From assembly GCA_002839795.1 (NCBI GenBank), contig PGYS01000007.1:1-44572 (forward strand): DNA of 44,572 nt. The letters run 5' to 3'. Under the pieces are notes generated by a model. That model was not told the origin of the DNA. It worked only from the letters and a program-made list of their open reading frames with translations, and did not search any database. The DNA comes from Ignavibacteriae bacterium HGW-Ignavibacteriae-3. GTDB taxonomy: Bacteria; Bacteroidota; Ignavibacteria; Ignavibacteriales; Melioribacteraceae. Positions 27,539-36,206 of this stretch are shown here, in pieces. Position 1 is the stretch's first letter; each line of letters starts with the position of its first letter. The position numbers and the translations under genes are program-made.

Positions 27539-28789
27539 ATGTTCGATTCTAATTACAGATTCACCTGTGTAGACCGTTTCCTAAAATATGTAAAATATGA
27601 TACTCAATCGAATGAAGATTCTACTACTTTCCCCAGCGATCCAAAACAGCTTGAACTGAGCAAGGCTCTTGTAATCGAATTAAAGGAAATGGGATTGAAT
27701 GATGCCGAAATGGACGAATACGGCTATGTCATGGCGACACTTCCGTCTAATTCACAAAAGAATGTACCGATAATAGGATTTATTTCGCACGTAGATACTT
27801 CCCCGGCAGTTACAGGCAAGGATGTTAATCCTGTAATTCACAAAAACTATCAGGGGGGAGACATTGTTCTTCCGGCCGATAAGTCTAAAATAATTGATGC
27901 CGCCGGCAATCCAGAACTTAAAGATATGATCGGTTTTGATATCATCACTACTGACGGAACAACACTTCTTGGAGCCGATGATAAAGCGGGTGTTGCAGAA
28001 ATTATGGATGCAATGAATTATCTTATCACACATCCCGAAGTGAAACACGGTACTATCAGAATATGTTTTACACCTGACGAGGAGGTGGGACGCGGAACAG
28101 AGAAGTTCGACCTTAAAAAATACGGGGCTAAATATGCCTATACTATCGACGGATCCACGCGCGGTGAAGTAGAGACCGAAACGTTTAGCGCTGATGCCGT
28201 TGTTATTAAATTTAACGGGAAAAATGTACATCCCGGCTACGCTAAAGATAAGATGGTCAATGCGGTTAAAGTTGCTGCCCGGTTTTTAGAAATGCTCCCG
28301 AAAGATACTCTCTCCCCGGAAACAACTGAAAAAAGGGAAGGATATGTTCACCCCACTCAGATAAACGGAAACGAAACACAGACTGTCATTAAATTTATCA
28401 TCCGGGATTTCGACGCAGCCAAACTGAAAGAGTATGAAAGTTTTTTGAAAGAACTCGGAGAAAAAACCGTTCTGCAGTTCCCGGAATCGGTTATGGAATT
28501 TGAAGTGATTGAGCAATACCGTAATATGAAATATGTTCTGGATCAGAATCCAATGGTGGAGGCAAATGCACTTGAAGCACTCAAAAGGCTCGGTATTAAA
28601 CCGATTCAATCCGCGATCCGCGGTGGCACAGACGGTTCCCGTTTAAGTATTATGGGCCTGCCGACACCTAACTTATTTGCGGGCGGTCATAATTTTCACG
28701 GATTTCTGGAATATGTAGCTGTTCAGGATATGGAAGCCGCCGTGAAAATGATTGTAACATTGGCAAATGTCTGGGAGGAAAAATCATAA
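27539..28789 (+). CDS. pepT: Peptidase T (M20 tripeptide aminopeptidase)
   Basis: A 416-residue M20B metallopeptidase that removes the N-terminal residue of tripeptides in the cytoplasm. Visible zinc-site motifs are IGFISHVDTSP, GADDKAGVAEIM (bridging Asp), FTPDEEVGRGTEKFD (catalytic Glu and ligand Glu), the Asp of YTIDGSTRGEVE and the C-terminal GGHNFHGFLEY. The dimerisation domain lies between about residues 205 and 320. Length matches E. coli PepT. There is no signal peptide. A strong terminator follows. Confidence 0.96.
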   Translation: MFDSNYRFTCVDRFLKYVKYDTQSNEDSTTFPSDPKQLELSKALVIELKEMGLNDAEMDEYGYVMATLPSNSQKNVPIIGFISHVDTSPAVTGKDVNPVIHKNYQGGDIVLPADKSKIIDAAGNPELKDMIGFDIITTDGTTLLGADDKAGVAEIMDAMNYLITHPEVKHGTIRICFTPDEEVGRGTEKFDLKKYGAKYAYTIDGSTRGEVETETFSADAVVIKFNGKNVHPGYAKDKMVNAVKVAARFLEMLPKDTLSPETTEKREGYVHPTQINGNETQTVIKFIIRDFDAAKLKEYESFLKELGEKTVLQFPESVMEFEVIEQYRNMKYVLDQNPMVEANALEALKRLGIKPIQSAIRGGTDGSRLSIMGLPTPNLFAGGHNFHGFLEYVAVQDMEAAVKMIVTLANVWEEKS

Positions 28790-28823
28790 CCGATAAAAAC
28801 CTATAAACAAACTAAAATACTTT

Positions 28824-28860
28824 AAACGGCAGCTATCGAGTAGATAGTTGCCGTTTTTAC
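28824..28860 (+). terminator. Rho-independent terminator after pepT
   Basis: A 14-bp stem (28824-28837 with 28843-28856, one G-U pair) with a 5-nt loop runs into five T. The next gene starts 13 bases further on, so its promoter would have to overlap the hairpin, or it depends on read-through. Confidence 0.93.
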
Positions 28861-28872
28861 TTCAAAGCCATT

Positions 28873-29724
28873 ATGAAACAAAAACTGAACCAGGCGGCGA
28901 ATATTGCTCTTGCCGTAAATATTTTTCTGTTTGTTATAAAATCAATTGCCGGGATACTCTCCAATTCAATAGCTGTAATTTCAGAGGCGCTTAATTCCTT
29001 TACTGATATTATAGTATCAATCGGAATTAAAGTTGCCGTAAAAGTCTCACGCGATAAACCGGATCAGAAACATCAGTTTGGCCATAATGCTGCTCAGCCC
29101 CTAGCGGCTTTTATGCTCGCGGTCTTTGCATTTGTTGTTGGAATAAACATTGTGGAAGAATCTGTAAAACGTTTAATCTCTCCTCAGGAAATTCATTCCA
29201 TTCCTGCTGTATATATTGTCCTGATAGTTAATATCATAATAAAAGTAACGTTAAACCGTTATCAGGTCAGAATAGCAAGGATCTTTAATAGTCCGGCGAT
29301 ACGCGCCGCGTCAGTTGACAGTTTAAATGATGTGCTTGCTTCTTCCATTGCTTTGATAGGAGTGGTTGGCGCAGCATTTGATTTCAGCATAATTGACAGT
29401 ATCGCGGGAATCATGGTTGCGATGTTTATTTTCAAGTCCGGTTATGAAGTCGCAAAAGAAAATCTGGATTATCTGATGGGACGGTCTGCGGACGGAAAGA
29501 TTACGGAAAAGATTAAAGAAATTACACTTAATATTAATGGAGTTATGGGAATCAATGATCTCCGTTCGCATTATGTAGGAGATAAATTCCATATTGAAAT
29601 TCATATAGAAGTAGACAAGGATTGTTTAACCTCGGTGTCACACAATATCGGTACCGATGTTAAATACGCTCTTGAAAAGATGGAAGAAGTTCAAACCGTC
29701 TTTGTTCATGTTGATCCCGTGTAA
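28873..29724 (+). CDS. Cation diffusion facilitator (CDF) metal exporter
   Basis: A 283-residue protein with six predicted membrane helices and a C-terminal cytoplasmic ferredoxin-like domain (from about residue 200; GVMGINDLRSHYVGDKFHIEIHIEVD). The metal site in helix 2 is Asn41-x3-Asp45 (NSFTD) and in helix 5 Asp149-x3-Asp153 (DSLND). In zinc CDFs these positions usually carry His; N/D-x3-D with D-x3-D is the pattern of manganese/iron-type exporters, so Mn or Fe(II) efflux is the better guess. The gene starts only 13 bases after the pepT terminator. Confidence 0.92.
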   Translation: MKQKLNQAANIALAVNIFLFVIKSIAGILSNSIAVISEALNSFTDIIVSIGIKVAVKVSRDKPDQKHQFGHNAAQPLAAFMLAVFAFVVGINIVEESVKRLISPQEIHSIPAVYIVLIVNIIIKVTLNRYQVRIARIFNSPAIRAASVDSLNDVLASSIALIGVVGAAFDFSIIDSIAGIMVAMFIFKSGYEVAKENLDYLMGRSADGKITEKIKEITLNINGVMGINDLRSHYVGDKFHIEIHIEVDKDCLTSVSHNIGTDVKYALEKMEEVQTVFVHVDPV

Positions 29725-29828
29725 ATAATCTGAAAACATAGCCTTTATTCCTTTTCTGAATTGCTCCGTTTAAATCCGCTTTCAATAATTATTTTGTATT
29801 TTTCAAACCGAAATTAATAGAGAACAAG

Positions 29829-31523
29829 ATGGATGAAATAAAAAAACTTACTCTTTTAAACGCATTAGAATTAAGCACGCAAAATTTCCCGGATCGCCCC
29901 GCGGTTTCATTTGTAGATCAGCCTAAAATTACATACCGCGAATTCAAGTCCAAGGTTAATTCCATTTCAACATTTTTAAAGGATGAAGGTGTAATTGCCG
30001 GTGATAAAGTTGCGATACTGAGCGAGAATCAGCCGAACTGGGCAATAGTCTACTTTGCAATAACAACTATGGGAGCCATTGCCGTTCCGGTGATGACCGA
30101 ATTCCACTCTTCCGAAGTACATCATGTTCTCCGCCATTCGGAAAGTAAGGCAATATTTGTTTCAGCTAAATATTTTAGCAAGGTTGAAGACGTGGAGAAC
30201 GACTCGTTTCATGTAAGAATTTTAGTTGATGATTTTACAATTATTCCGCCGAACACGAAGAATGATATACTCAAAGATGTTATAACGGGAGGAAAAAAGG
30301 AATTTGCTAAAATTAAGGAAGCTGCATTCAAATTTGTAGGATTGATACCGGGTGAAGTTGAAGAGGACACACCGGCTCTGATCCTTTACACAAGCGGAAC
30401 AACCGGTCATTCGAAAGGGGTAGTATTAACTCACAAAAATATTGTGTCGGATGCGCTGTCAACACTTAACATGGTTCACGTGGATTCCAATACAAGAATG
30501 CTCTCTATGCTTCCTCTCTTTCACACTATTGAATCTACCCTGGGTCTTGTTGTTCCGATTATGAGAGGCGCATCGGTAACTTACCTTGATAAACCGCCGA
30601 CAGCAGCCGCGCTCTTGCCTGCGCTTTTAAAAGTTAAACCAACTGTGATGCTGGCTGTCCCTTTGATTATTGAAAAAATATATAAAGCTAAAATATTTCC
30701 GGAATTCAATAAAAAAGCTGTTGTAAGGGGATTATATAAAATTCCGGCTATAAGAAAAAAATTGAATAAAATAGCCGGCAAGAAACTGATGCAGACATTC
30801 GGCGGTGAATTGCAGATGTTCTGTATCGGAGGCGCGTCACTTTCTGCTGAAGTTGAAAAATTTCTGATGGAAGCTGAATTCCCGTACGCCATCGGTTATG
30901 GTTTAACAGAAACTTCACCTCTTGTAACCGGCACTGGTCCCGAAGGAGTACGTCTTCGATCGGCAGGGAAGGTTATGAAGTGGATGCAGGTAAAAATTGA
31001 TAACCCGGATCCACGGAATGGCGAAGGGGAAATCTTAATAAAAGGCCCGAACGTTATGAAGGGATATTATAGAGATCCCGAAAAAACCAAGGAAGTTTTT
31101 ACGGAGGACGGATGGTTTAAAAGCGGTGATCTTGGAGTAATTGATAAGGACGGATATCTTTTTATTAAGGGGAGATTGAAAAATGTTATCATCGGTTCAA
31201 ACGGAAAAAACATTTATCCCGAGGAAATAGAATCGATCATTAACGAGTTCCCTTATGTGCTTGAATCGCTTATTATTTTGAGAGGAGATCAGCTTATTGC
31301 CAAAGTATTTCTTAATTATGATGAAATCGATAATGAATATAAAATAGAAAAGCTTACTGAAGAAAAAGCCCGCGAGATAAAGAATAGAATTATGTCTGAA
31401 CTTCTTATACAGATTAATGAGCGAGTAAATACTTTTTCGAGGATAACTAAACTGGTAGAACAGCGTGAGCCGTTCGAAAAAACCCCGACTCAAAAAATTA
31501 AACGGTATCTTTACGATGAATAA
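29829..31523 (+). CDS. Long-chain fatty acid--CoA ligase (AMP-forming)
   Basis: A 564-residue adenylate-forming enzyme. The P-loop-like motif LILYTSGTTGHSKGVVLTH, the A5-type motif GYGLTETSPLVTG and the C-terminal hinge region GWFKSGDLGVIDKDGYLFIKGRLKNVII followed by GKNIYPEEIE mark an acyl-CoA synthetase of the FadD/AMP-binding type. It would activate fatty acids for degradation or lipid remodelling. The C-terminal catalytic Lys region is present (EKTPTQKIKRYLY). Chain-length preference cannot be seen. It is on its own, with a 100-base gap to the CDF gene. Confidence 0.93.
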   Translation: MDEIKKLTLLNALELSTQNFPDRPAVSFVDQPKITYREFKSKVNSISTFLKDEGVIAGDKVAILSENQPNWAIVYFAITTMGAIAVPVMTEFHSSEVHHVLRHSESKAIFVSAKYFSKVEDVENDSFHVRILVDDFTIIPPNTKNDILKDVITGGKKEFAKIKEAAFKFVGLIPGEVEEDTPALILYTSGTTGHSKGVVLTHKNIVSDALSTLNMVHVDSNTRMLSMLPLFHTIESTLGLVVPIMRGASVTYLDKPPTAAALLPALLKVKPTVMLAVPLIIEKIYKAKIFPEFNKKAVVRGLYKIPAIRKKLNKIAGKKLMQTFGGELQMFCIGGASLSAEVEKFLMEAEFPYAIGYGLTETSPLVTGTGPEGVRLRSAGKVMKWMQVKIDNPDPRNGEGEILIKGPNVMKGYYRDPEKTKEVFTEDGWFKSGDLGVIDKDGYLFIKGRLKNVIIGSNGKNIYPEEIESIINEFPYVLESLIILRGDQLIAKVFLNYDEIDNEYKIEKLTEEKAREIKNRIMSELLIQINERVNTFSRITKLVEQREPFEKTPTQKIKRYLYDE

Positions 31524-31554
31524 ATCTTGCTGCTGTTTGATGGTAAAATCCGGC

Positions 31555-31899
31555 TTATAATTTGGGACGTTTTTTTGCAGGAATGCCGGCTACTATCAAC
31601 TCATAAGACTGGTCAATCCACTTCAGAATTTCTTTGTCGGGAACGGTCCCGTCCAGCTGAACACTATTCCAGTGAATCTTATCCATATGATATCCCGGGG
31701 TTACGGCACTGTGCCTTTCCCGTAATTCTACTGCGAGCTCCGGTTCGCACTTAAGATTTATGAAAATCGGCAGTTTTAGACTAACCAGGCAGAACATTTT
31801 ATTCATAACTTTGAAAACAAGTACATCATTTCCGAAAGGGAATCCTTCGGTTACTGCATCCTTTTTGAGACAATGTTTGCGAACTTTTTCTATGTTCAT
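31555..31899 (-). CDS. MmcQ/YjbR family protein
   Basis: A 114-residue protein matching the MmcQ/YjbR (CyaY-like fold) family: MNIEKVRKHCLKKDAVTEGFPFGNDVLVFKVMNKMFCLV, then ELRERHSAVTPGYHMDKIHWNSVQLDG and WIDQSYELIVAGIPAKKR. Members have a frataxin-like fold and are suspected DNA-binding proteins; molecular function is not established. It converges with the acyl-CoA ligase gene, separated by 31 bases without a clear terminator. Confidence 0.9.
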   Translation of the reverse strand: MNIEKVRKHCLKKDAVTEGFPFGNDVLVFKVMNKMFCLVSLKLPIFINLKCEPELAVELRERHSAVTPGYHMDKIHWNSVQLDGTVPDKEILKWIDQSYELIVAGIPAKKRPKL

Positions 31900-32002
31900 T
31901 ATTGTTCTATCTCTAAATACGCCATAAATTTAACACTATTTTTGTGAAACTAAACTGTTATTTTGGTGTAAGACAATCCAAACCTATGGGATCGGAAAAC
32001 AA

Positions 32003-34075
32003 ATGAAGAAAGCGTTTACTCTAATTATTCTATTTCTGTTCACAGTTGTTAACAGTGCTCAGAATCCAAGCGAAGTTCTATCTAAAGATCATTCAATAGA
32101 TTCTAATAAAGTCATATTGCCTGACGCGACATATAAACTTGTAAGCCAGGTTATTACAAACTTTCTTTCAAGTTATCATTATAAAAAGCAGCCGCTTAAT
32201 GACTCGCTCTCGGCTTTTATTTTCAAGGAATATTTGAATACTCTGGATAACAGCAAGCTCTATTTTTTGAAAAGTGATGTCGATAAGTTTGAACAATATA
32301 TTAATGAGTTTGATGATTTCCTCAGAACCGGAAATCTGGACCCTGCCTTCGAAATATTTAATGTTTTTAAGATGCGTCTCTCCGAGAGAATAAAATATAT
32401 TGATTTTCTTCTTAAGCAGGATATGGATTTCAATACAGATGAATCATTCACACCTGACCGCACAAAAGCAGACTGGGCTGTGTCCGTTGAGGATTTAAAT
32501 GAATTATGGCGGCTGAGGATTAAAAATGATGAGTTAAATCAATTACTTTCCGGAAAAGAATTGAAGGATATTCCCGGCATATTAACCAAGCGTTACCATA
32601 ATTATCACAAAATTATTTTACAGTACGAAGCTGAGGATGTTTTTTCCCTCTTTATGAATTCTTTTACGCAGGTTTACGATCCTCACACAGATTATTTTTC
32701 GCCTTCAAATTCAGAGAATTTTGCAATCGCAATGAAACTTTCACTTGAAGGAATAGGCGCAACATTGAGACAGGACGGTGATTATACTACTGTAGCTACA
32801 ATTGTTCCGGGCGGCCCGGCTTACAAGAGCAAGCTTATTCATGAGGAAGACAGAATAATTGGGGTTGCACAGGGTGAAGAGGGGGAAATGGTCGATGTAA
32901 TTGGCTGGCGACTTGATGACGCAATTCAGTTGATAAGAGGTAAAAAGGGAACAATTGTCAGGCTTCAGCTCTTAAGGGCAAAGGACGGACCGAATCCACC
33001 CCCGGTTGAAATTAAAATTTTGCGCGAGGAAGTAAAACTTGAGGAACAGGCAGCCAAAGATGAGATTATAAACGTACAAGAAAAAGGTACAAATTTTAAA
33101 TTCGGTGTTGTTAAGCTCCCGTCATTCTATACAGATTTTGAGGGACAGCAAAAAAGAAAACCTGATTACAGAAGTACAACCCGTGATGTGAAAAAGATAT
33201 TAAACAAATTCAAAGAGGAAAAGGTTGACGGTGTTATTCTTGATCTGCGGAATAACGGCGGCGGTTCGCTTCAGGAAGCTATTCAACTCACCGGATTGTT
33301 CATTAAAGAGGGTCCAGTTGTTCAAGTTAGAAACTCTGCCAACAATGTTGAAATAGACAAGGACCAGGACCCGGAAATAGTATACGATGGACCATTAACA
33401 GTAATGATTAACCGGTTCAGTGCCTCAGCATCAGAAATTTTTGCGGCTGCTATTCAGGATTACGGACGCGGATTAATAGTCGGCTCTAATTCATACGGTA
33501 AAGGCACTGTTCAAAATATGATAGATCTTAACCGTGCAATTACTATCGGCAATAAAAAATTGGGACAGCTTAAATTAACAATAGCCAAGTTTTACAGAAT
33601 TACAGGAAGTACCACTCAGCTTTTAGGGGTTAAACCGGATATCAGTTTTCCTTCGCAATTTATAAGTAAAGAGTTTGGTGAGGGCGGTCAGGAAAGCGCA
33701 TTACCCTGGGATCAGATTCCCGCAACACAGTTTAACAGATATTCCGATCTTCCAAAATCAATTTCTCTTCTTGAAACAAATCATAATGAACGCATAAAGA
33801 ATGATCCAGAATTCCAGTATTTATTAGAAGATATCCAGGAGTACAACAGAAACCGGAATAGAAAAGAGATATCATTGAATGAGGCTGTAAGAAAAAGAGA
33901 GCGTGACGATGCGGAGGCAAAAAGAAAGCAACGGGAGGAAGAGCGTGCAAAATCTCTGGGTATTAAATTAGAAGAAAAGAAGGAAGTTGATCCGCCGGCA
34001 AGTAAGATAAGTGATTATGAATTAAAGGAGAGCGGAAGGATTTTAGCTGATCTAATTTTATCAAAGGTTGGATAA
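32003..34075 (+). CDS. prc: Carboxy-terminal processing protease, S41 (Prc/Tsp-like)
   Basis: A 690-residue periplasmic tail-specific protease. Order: signal peptide (residues 1-20, ending VVNSAQ), N-terminal helical lid domain, PDZ domain (about residues 230-330; LEGIGATLRQDGDYTTVATIVPGGPAYKS), the S41 catalytic core and a helical, charged C-terminal DUF3340-type region. The Ser/Lys dyad is Ser475 (NRFSASASEIF) and Lys500 (YGKGTVQ), 25 residues apart as in E. coli Prc. It degrades proteins with exposed nonpolar C-termini in the envelope. Length agrees with Prc (682). Single gene. Confidence 0.95.
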   Translation: MKKAFTLIILFLFTVVNSAQNPSEVLSKDHSIDSNKVILPDATYKLVSQVITNFLSSYHYKKQPLNDSLSAFIFKEYLNTLDNSKLYFLKSDVDKFEQYINEFDDFLRTGNLDPAFEIFNVFKMRLSERIKYIDFLLKQDMDFNTDESFTPDRTKADWAVSVEDLNELWRLRIKNDELNQLLSGKELKDIPGILTKRYHNYHKIILQYEAEDVFSLFMNSFTQVYDPHTDYFSPSNSENFAIAMKLSLEGIGATLRQDGDYTTVATIVPGGPAYKSKLIHEEDRIIGVAQGEEGEMVDVIGWRLDDAIQLIRGKKGTIVRLQLLRAKDGPNPPPVEIKILREEVKLEEQAAKDEIINVQEKGTNFKFGVVKLPSFYTDFEGQQKRKPDYRSTTRDVKKILNKFKEEKVDGVILDLRNNGGGSLQEAIQLTGLFIKEGPVVQVRNSANNVEIDKDQDPEIVYDGPLTVMINRFSASASEIFAAAIQDYGRGLIVGSNSYGKGTVQNMIDLNRAITIGNKKLGQLKLTIAKFYRITGSTTQLLGVKPDISFPSQFISKEFGEGGQESALPWDQIPATQFNRYSDLPKSISLLETNHNERIKNDPEFQYLLEDIQEYNRNRNRKEISLNEAVRKRERDDAEAKRKQREEERAKSLGIKLEEKKEVDPPASKISDYELKESGRILADLILSKVG

Positions 34076-34130
34076 AATATCTATTCCACTTTAGTATAAG
34101 AAAATAAAGTCTTTACAAAACGACAGATCA

Positions 34131-34595
34131 ATGAAAACTAATGCCATAAGGATATTAGAATCCAAAAGCATTCCTCATACGACAATCGAATACGAATCAT
34201 GCGAAGATGAAATAGACGCAATCTCGGTAGCTCATAAAATCGGCGCCGAGCCGGAAATGGTTTTCAAAACTCTTGTTGCCAGAAATGAAAATAACGATTT
34301 TCTGGTTTTTGTCATTCCAGGAAACTTCGAACTCAATCTGAAAAAAGCCGCCTCTGCCAGCGGAAGTAAAAAAGTTGAATTAATCAAAGTAAAAGAACTG
34401 CAGCCGTTAACCGGATATATAAGGGGCGGGTGTTCGCCGATAGGGATGAAAAAATTATATCCGACATTTATCGATGAAACTGCACAACTTTACGATAATA
34501 TTTACTGCAGCGCCGGGGTCCGGGGAATGCAGGTTAATTTATCTCCTGCTGATCTGGCTGCTTTAATAGAGGCCGAATTCACCGATATTATCTGA
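34131..34595 (+). CDS. YbaK/EbsC-type aminoacyl-tRNA deacylase
   Basis: A 154-residue protein of the YbaK superfamily, which hydrolyses mischarged tRNAs (Cys-tRNAPro for YbaK). Typical segments: IPHTTIEYESCEDEIDAISVAHKIGAEPEMVFKTLVAR (Lys of FKTLV is the usual catalytic Lys), PGNFELNLKKAASASGSKKVELI, and GYIRGGCSPIGMKK with the conserved GGxSP-like turn, here GGCSP. It fits the Cys-tRNAPro deacylase subgroup, and a ProS gene lies in the same window (37308-38993), consistent with such an editing factor being needed. Confidence 0.9.
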   Translation: MKTNAIRILESKSIPHTTIEYESCEDEIDAISVAHKIGAEPEMVFKTLVARNENNDFLVFVIPGNFELNLKKAASASGSKKVELIKVKELQPLTGYIRGGCSPIGMKKLYPTFIDETAQLYDNIYCSAGVRGMQVNLSPADLAALIEAEFTDII

Positions 34596-34663
34596 TATTG
34601 GTCATCTTTGGCGGTTATATAGAATTTTCTTAAATTTGCACTCAAAATTAAGGGAGAAAAGCA

Positions 34664-34825
34664 ATGGCAAAAACCCAGTCATTCGGAGACAAGGCAAAAG
34701 GTAAAGTTAAATCGACGGTTGTGAATGTAAAGTTTATAAAGACAGTAAAAACCGGTAACAGCTATAAATTTCATGAGAAGTTTGTAAAGTTGGACGATAT
34801 TAGCAAAGTAACAACGCTTAAATAA
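34664..34825 (+). CDS. Small basic conserved-looking protein of unknown function
   Basis: A 53-residue ORF starting with ATG 34664, preceded by AGGGAG at seven bases, which is one of the better ribosome-binding sites in the window. The protein (MAKTQSFGDKAKGKVKST..., then VNVKFIKTVKTGNSYKFHEKFVKLDDIS) is very rich in Lys and has alternating beta-like patterns ending in KVTTLK. I recall similar short MAKTxSFxDK proteins in Bacteroidetes but cannot assign a family. It lies between the YbaK gene and a repeat element that likely ends its transcript. Confidence 0.75.
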   Translation: MAKTQSFGDKAKGKVKSTVVNVKFIKTVKTGNSYKFHEKFVKLDDISKVTTLK

Positions 34826-34846
34826 AACTTTCCTGCCGCAAAAAAG

Positions 34847-34951
34847 AGGCTGTCTCAAAAGTAATCATTCAAAAATAAATCTGCGAAAATCCGTTCAATC
34901 TGTGTTATCCGCGTTCTATTTTTAACTTAACAAGTACTTATGAGACAGCCT
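34847..34951. repeat. MITE-like repeat element with 17-bp terminal inverted repeats
   Basis: The ends 34847-34863 and 34935-34951 are inverted copies matching at 16 of 17 positions (AGGCTGTCTCA then AAGTA/TAAGTA-like). Inside, four heptamers of the form ATCYGYG begin at 34879, 34889, 34898 and 34907, giving a near-tandem 9-bp repeat. There is no ORF inside. It is flanked by an A-run on the left and a T-run on the right, so it may also work as a bidirectional terminator between convergent genes. No clear target-site duplication is visible. Confidence 0.7.
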
Positions 34952-34978
34952 TTTTGTTTTAAAACCAATAGTTAATAA

Positions 34979-35524
34979 CTAGTCAGATACAACCTCAATA
35001 GCAGGATTGACTTCGCGTCTTAACAGATTTTCGATTGCAACGAGAGTGCCTCTGATTGAGCTGGGACAGCTCCCACAGGCGCCCTGATAGCGTATTTTAA
35101 GCGTCAGTCCCTCCATTCCGGTAACCTCAAGTCCGCCGCCGTCTCCCGCGAGAGCAGGGCGTACACGCTGGTCAAGAATTTCATTTACCTTTTTCAGAAG
35201 AACGGTTTCCTCCTCTGAGGATACCTGAGGTGAAACGTTTTCTGCAGGAATTAAAGATTTGTCGAAATTCTTTATGAATTCTACGAACGGGCGCTGAATA
35301 AGTCCCCAGGCAACTTTAGCTTCTTTCTCGATTGTGATAAATTTATCCATGTAGAAAACAGAAACCACTCCGGGAATTTCAAATATTCCCGATGCAAGAG
35401 GATCGTTTGCGGCCTCTTCTTTAGATTTAAAATTCCTGGTCTCTTTAATTAAAAGTTTTTCATTTATAACAAATTTAAGGGCCTGTGGATTTGGCGTAAG
35501 GTCCACATCTTGAACCTGTAACAT
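34979..35524 (-). CDS. nfu: Nfu-type Fe-S cluster scaffold/carrier
   Basis: A 181-residue protein with an N-terminal Nfu_N domain (about residues 5-90; TPNPQALKFVINEKLL, PGVVSVFYMDKFITIEKE) and a C-terminal NifU-like domain (about residues 105-178; RVRPALAGDGGGLEV) carrying the cluster-binding Cys150-x2-Cys153 in YQGACGSCPSSIRGTL. It delivers [4Fe-4S] clusters to client enzymes such as IspG, which is in this window. There is an AGGAG-like site upstream of its ATG. Confidence 0.94.
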   Translation of the reverse strand: MLQVQDVDLTPNPQALKFVINEKLLIKETRNFKSKEEAANDPLASGIFEIPGVVSVFYMDKFITIEKEAKVAWGLIQRPFVEFIKNFDKSLIPAENVSPQVSSEEETVLLKKVNEILDQRVRPALAGDGGGLEVTGMEGLTLKIRYQGACGSCPSSIRGTLVAIENLLRREVNPAIEVVSD

Positions 35525-35823
35525 ATTTTTCTCCTTTTTATTCTAAACCGAAAAAAAACCGGAATAGTTCTAAAACTCAAAAACTGATACACCGCAACAA
35601 TATCAAAAATTGGCCTGTGATTCAAGGACAGGAAGCATTGATTTAGACTCCGAACTGCTGAAAATGGTGGCCGGCAGGTTTATACATCAGCCGTGCCCAC
35701 TCTTCTTTACCCAACTCTTTTGAATTTTAGAGTGACAACTTCTCAATCCTGTCATTTATTTAAATTAATGTCTCTTCCTGAAATAAAGATTTCATCATGC
35801 GAGTTCCAAAAAAATTAATCTAA
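35525..35823. other. Intergenic region without a supported gene
   Basis: About 300 bases between the Nfu and TfoX-N genes. On the minus strand a 27-codon open stretch (35726-35646, stop at 35643) encodes a protein-like tail ending in GKEEWARLMYKPAGHHF and a few more residues, but it has no start codon or ribosome-binding site and is bounded upstream by a stop. It could be the remnant of a decayed gene. Otherwise I see nothing here. Confidence 0.4.
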
Positions 35824-36171
35824 TTATTTCTTTCTCCCTTTTGGGGTGGATTTTATTTTTTTGTTATACTCTAACGAACTGTTTATCCAGAAGTCGAAAT
35901 CTTTCTTCTTTGTGAAACCATCGCTGTTGACGAAAACAAATCCCTTCATAGGACGTTTTGTAAAATCCATTTCTCGGCAGCCTTTCATCTCCAGCGCCGA
36001 TTCATAAATCTCCGGGTCAATTCTGCACATTAGATCGTCTTTCAGAATGCCGACGCACATTTTGCCGTTTACCATAAATGTAAGTCCGCCCATCATTTTC
36101 TTCTCTTCGATATTTCTTATGCCGGCGAAAGCGGCCCTGACTCTGTTTGCAAGCATTTCATCGTACGCCAT
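35824..36171 (-). CDS. TfoX N-terminal domain family protein
   Basis: A 115-residue protein with a single TfoX_N domain: MAYDEMLANRVRAAF, KKMMGGLTFMVNGKMCVGILKDDLMCRI, and KGFVFVNSDGFTKKKDFDFWINSSLEYN, with a Lys-rich end. In gamma-proteobacteria TfoX/Sxy with an extra C-terminal domain controls competence; stand-alone N-domain proteins like this one are widespread and of unknown role. No competence genes are nearby. It is 35 bases upstream of nothing relevant and is probably a single gene. Confidence 0.88.
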   Translation of the reverse strand: MAYDEMLANRVRAAFAGIRNIEEKKMMGGLTFMVNGKMCVGILKDDLMCRIDPEIYESALEMKGCREMDFTKRPMKGFVFVNSDGFTKKKDFDFWINSSLEYNKKIKSTPKGRKK

Positions 36172-36206
36172 TATTTGTCCTTTCTATTTTAATTATAAAA
36201 GGATTT

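Noticed and set aside
27752-28231. Open frame of 159 codons antisense to pepT
   Set aside because: The plus strand carries clear PepT active-site motifs here; the antisense frame is a shadow of its codon usage.
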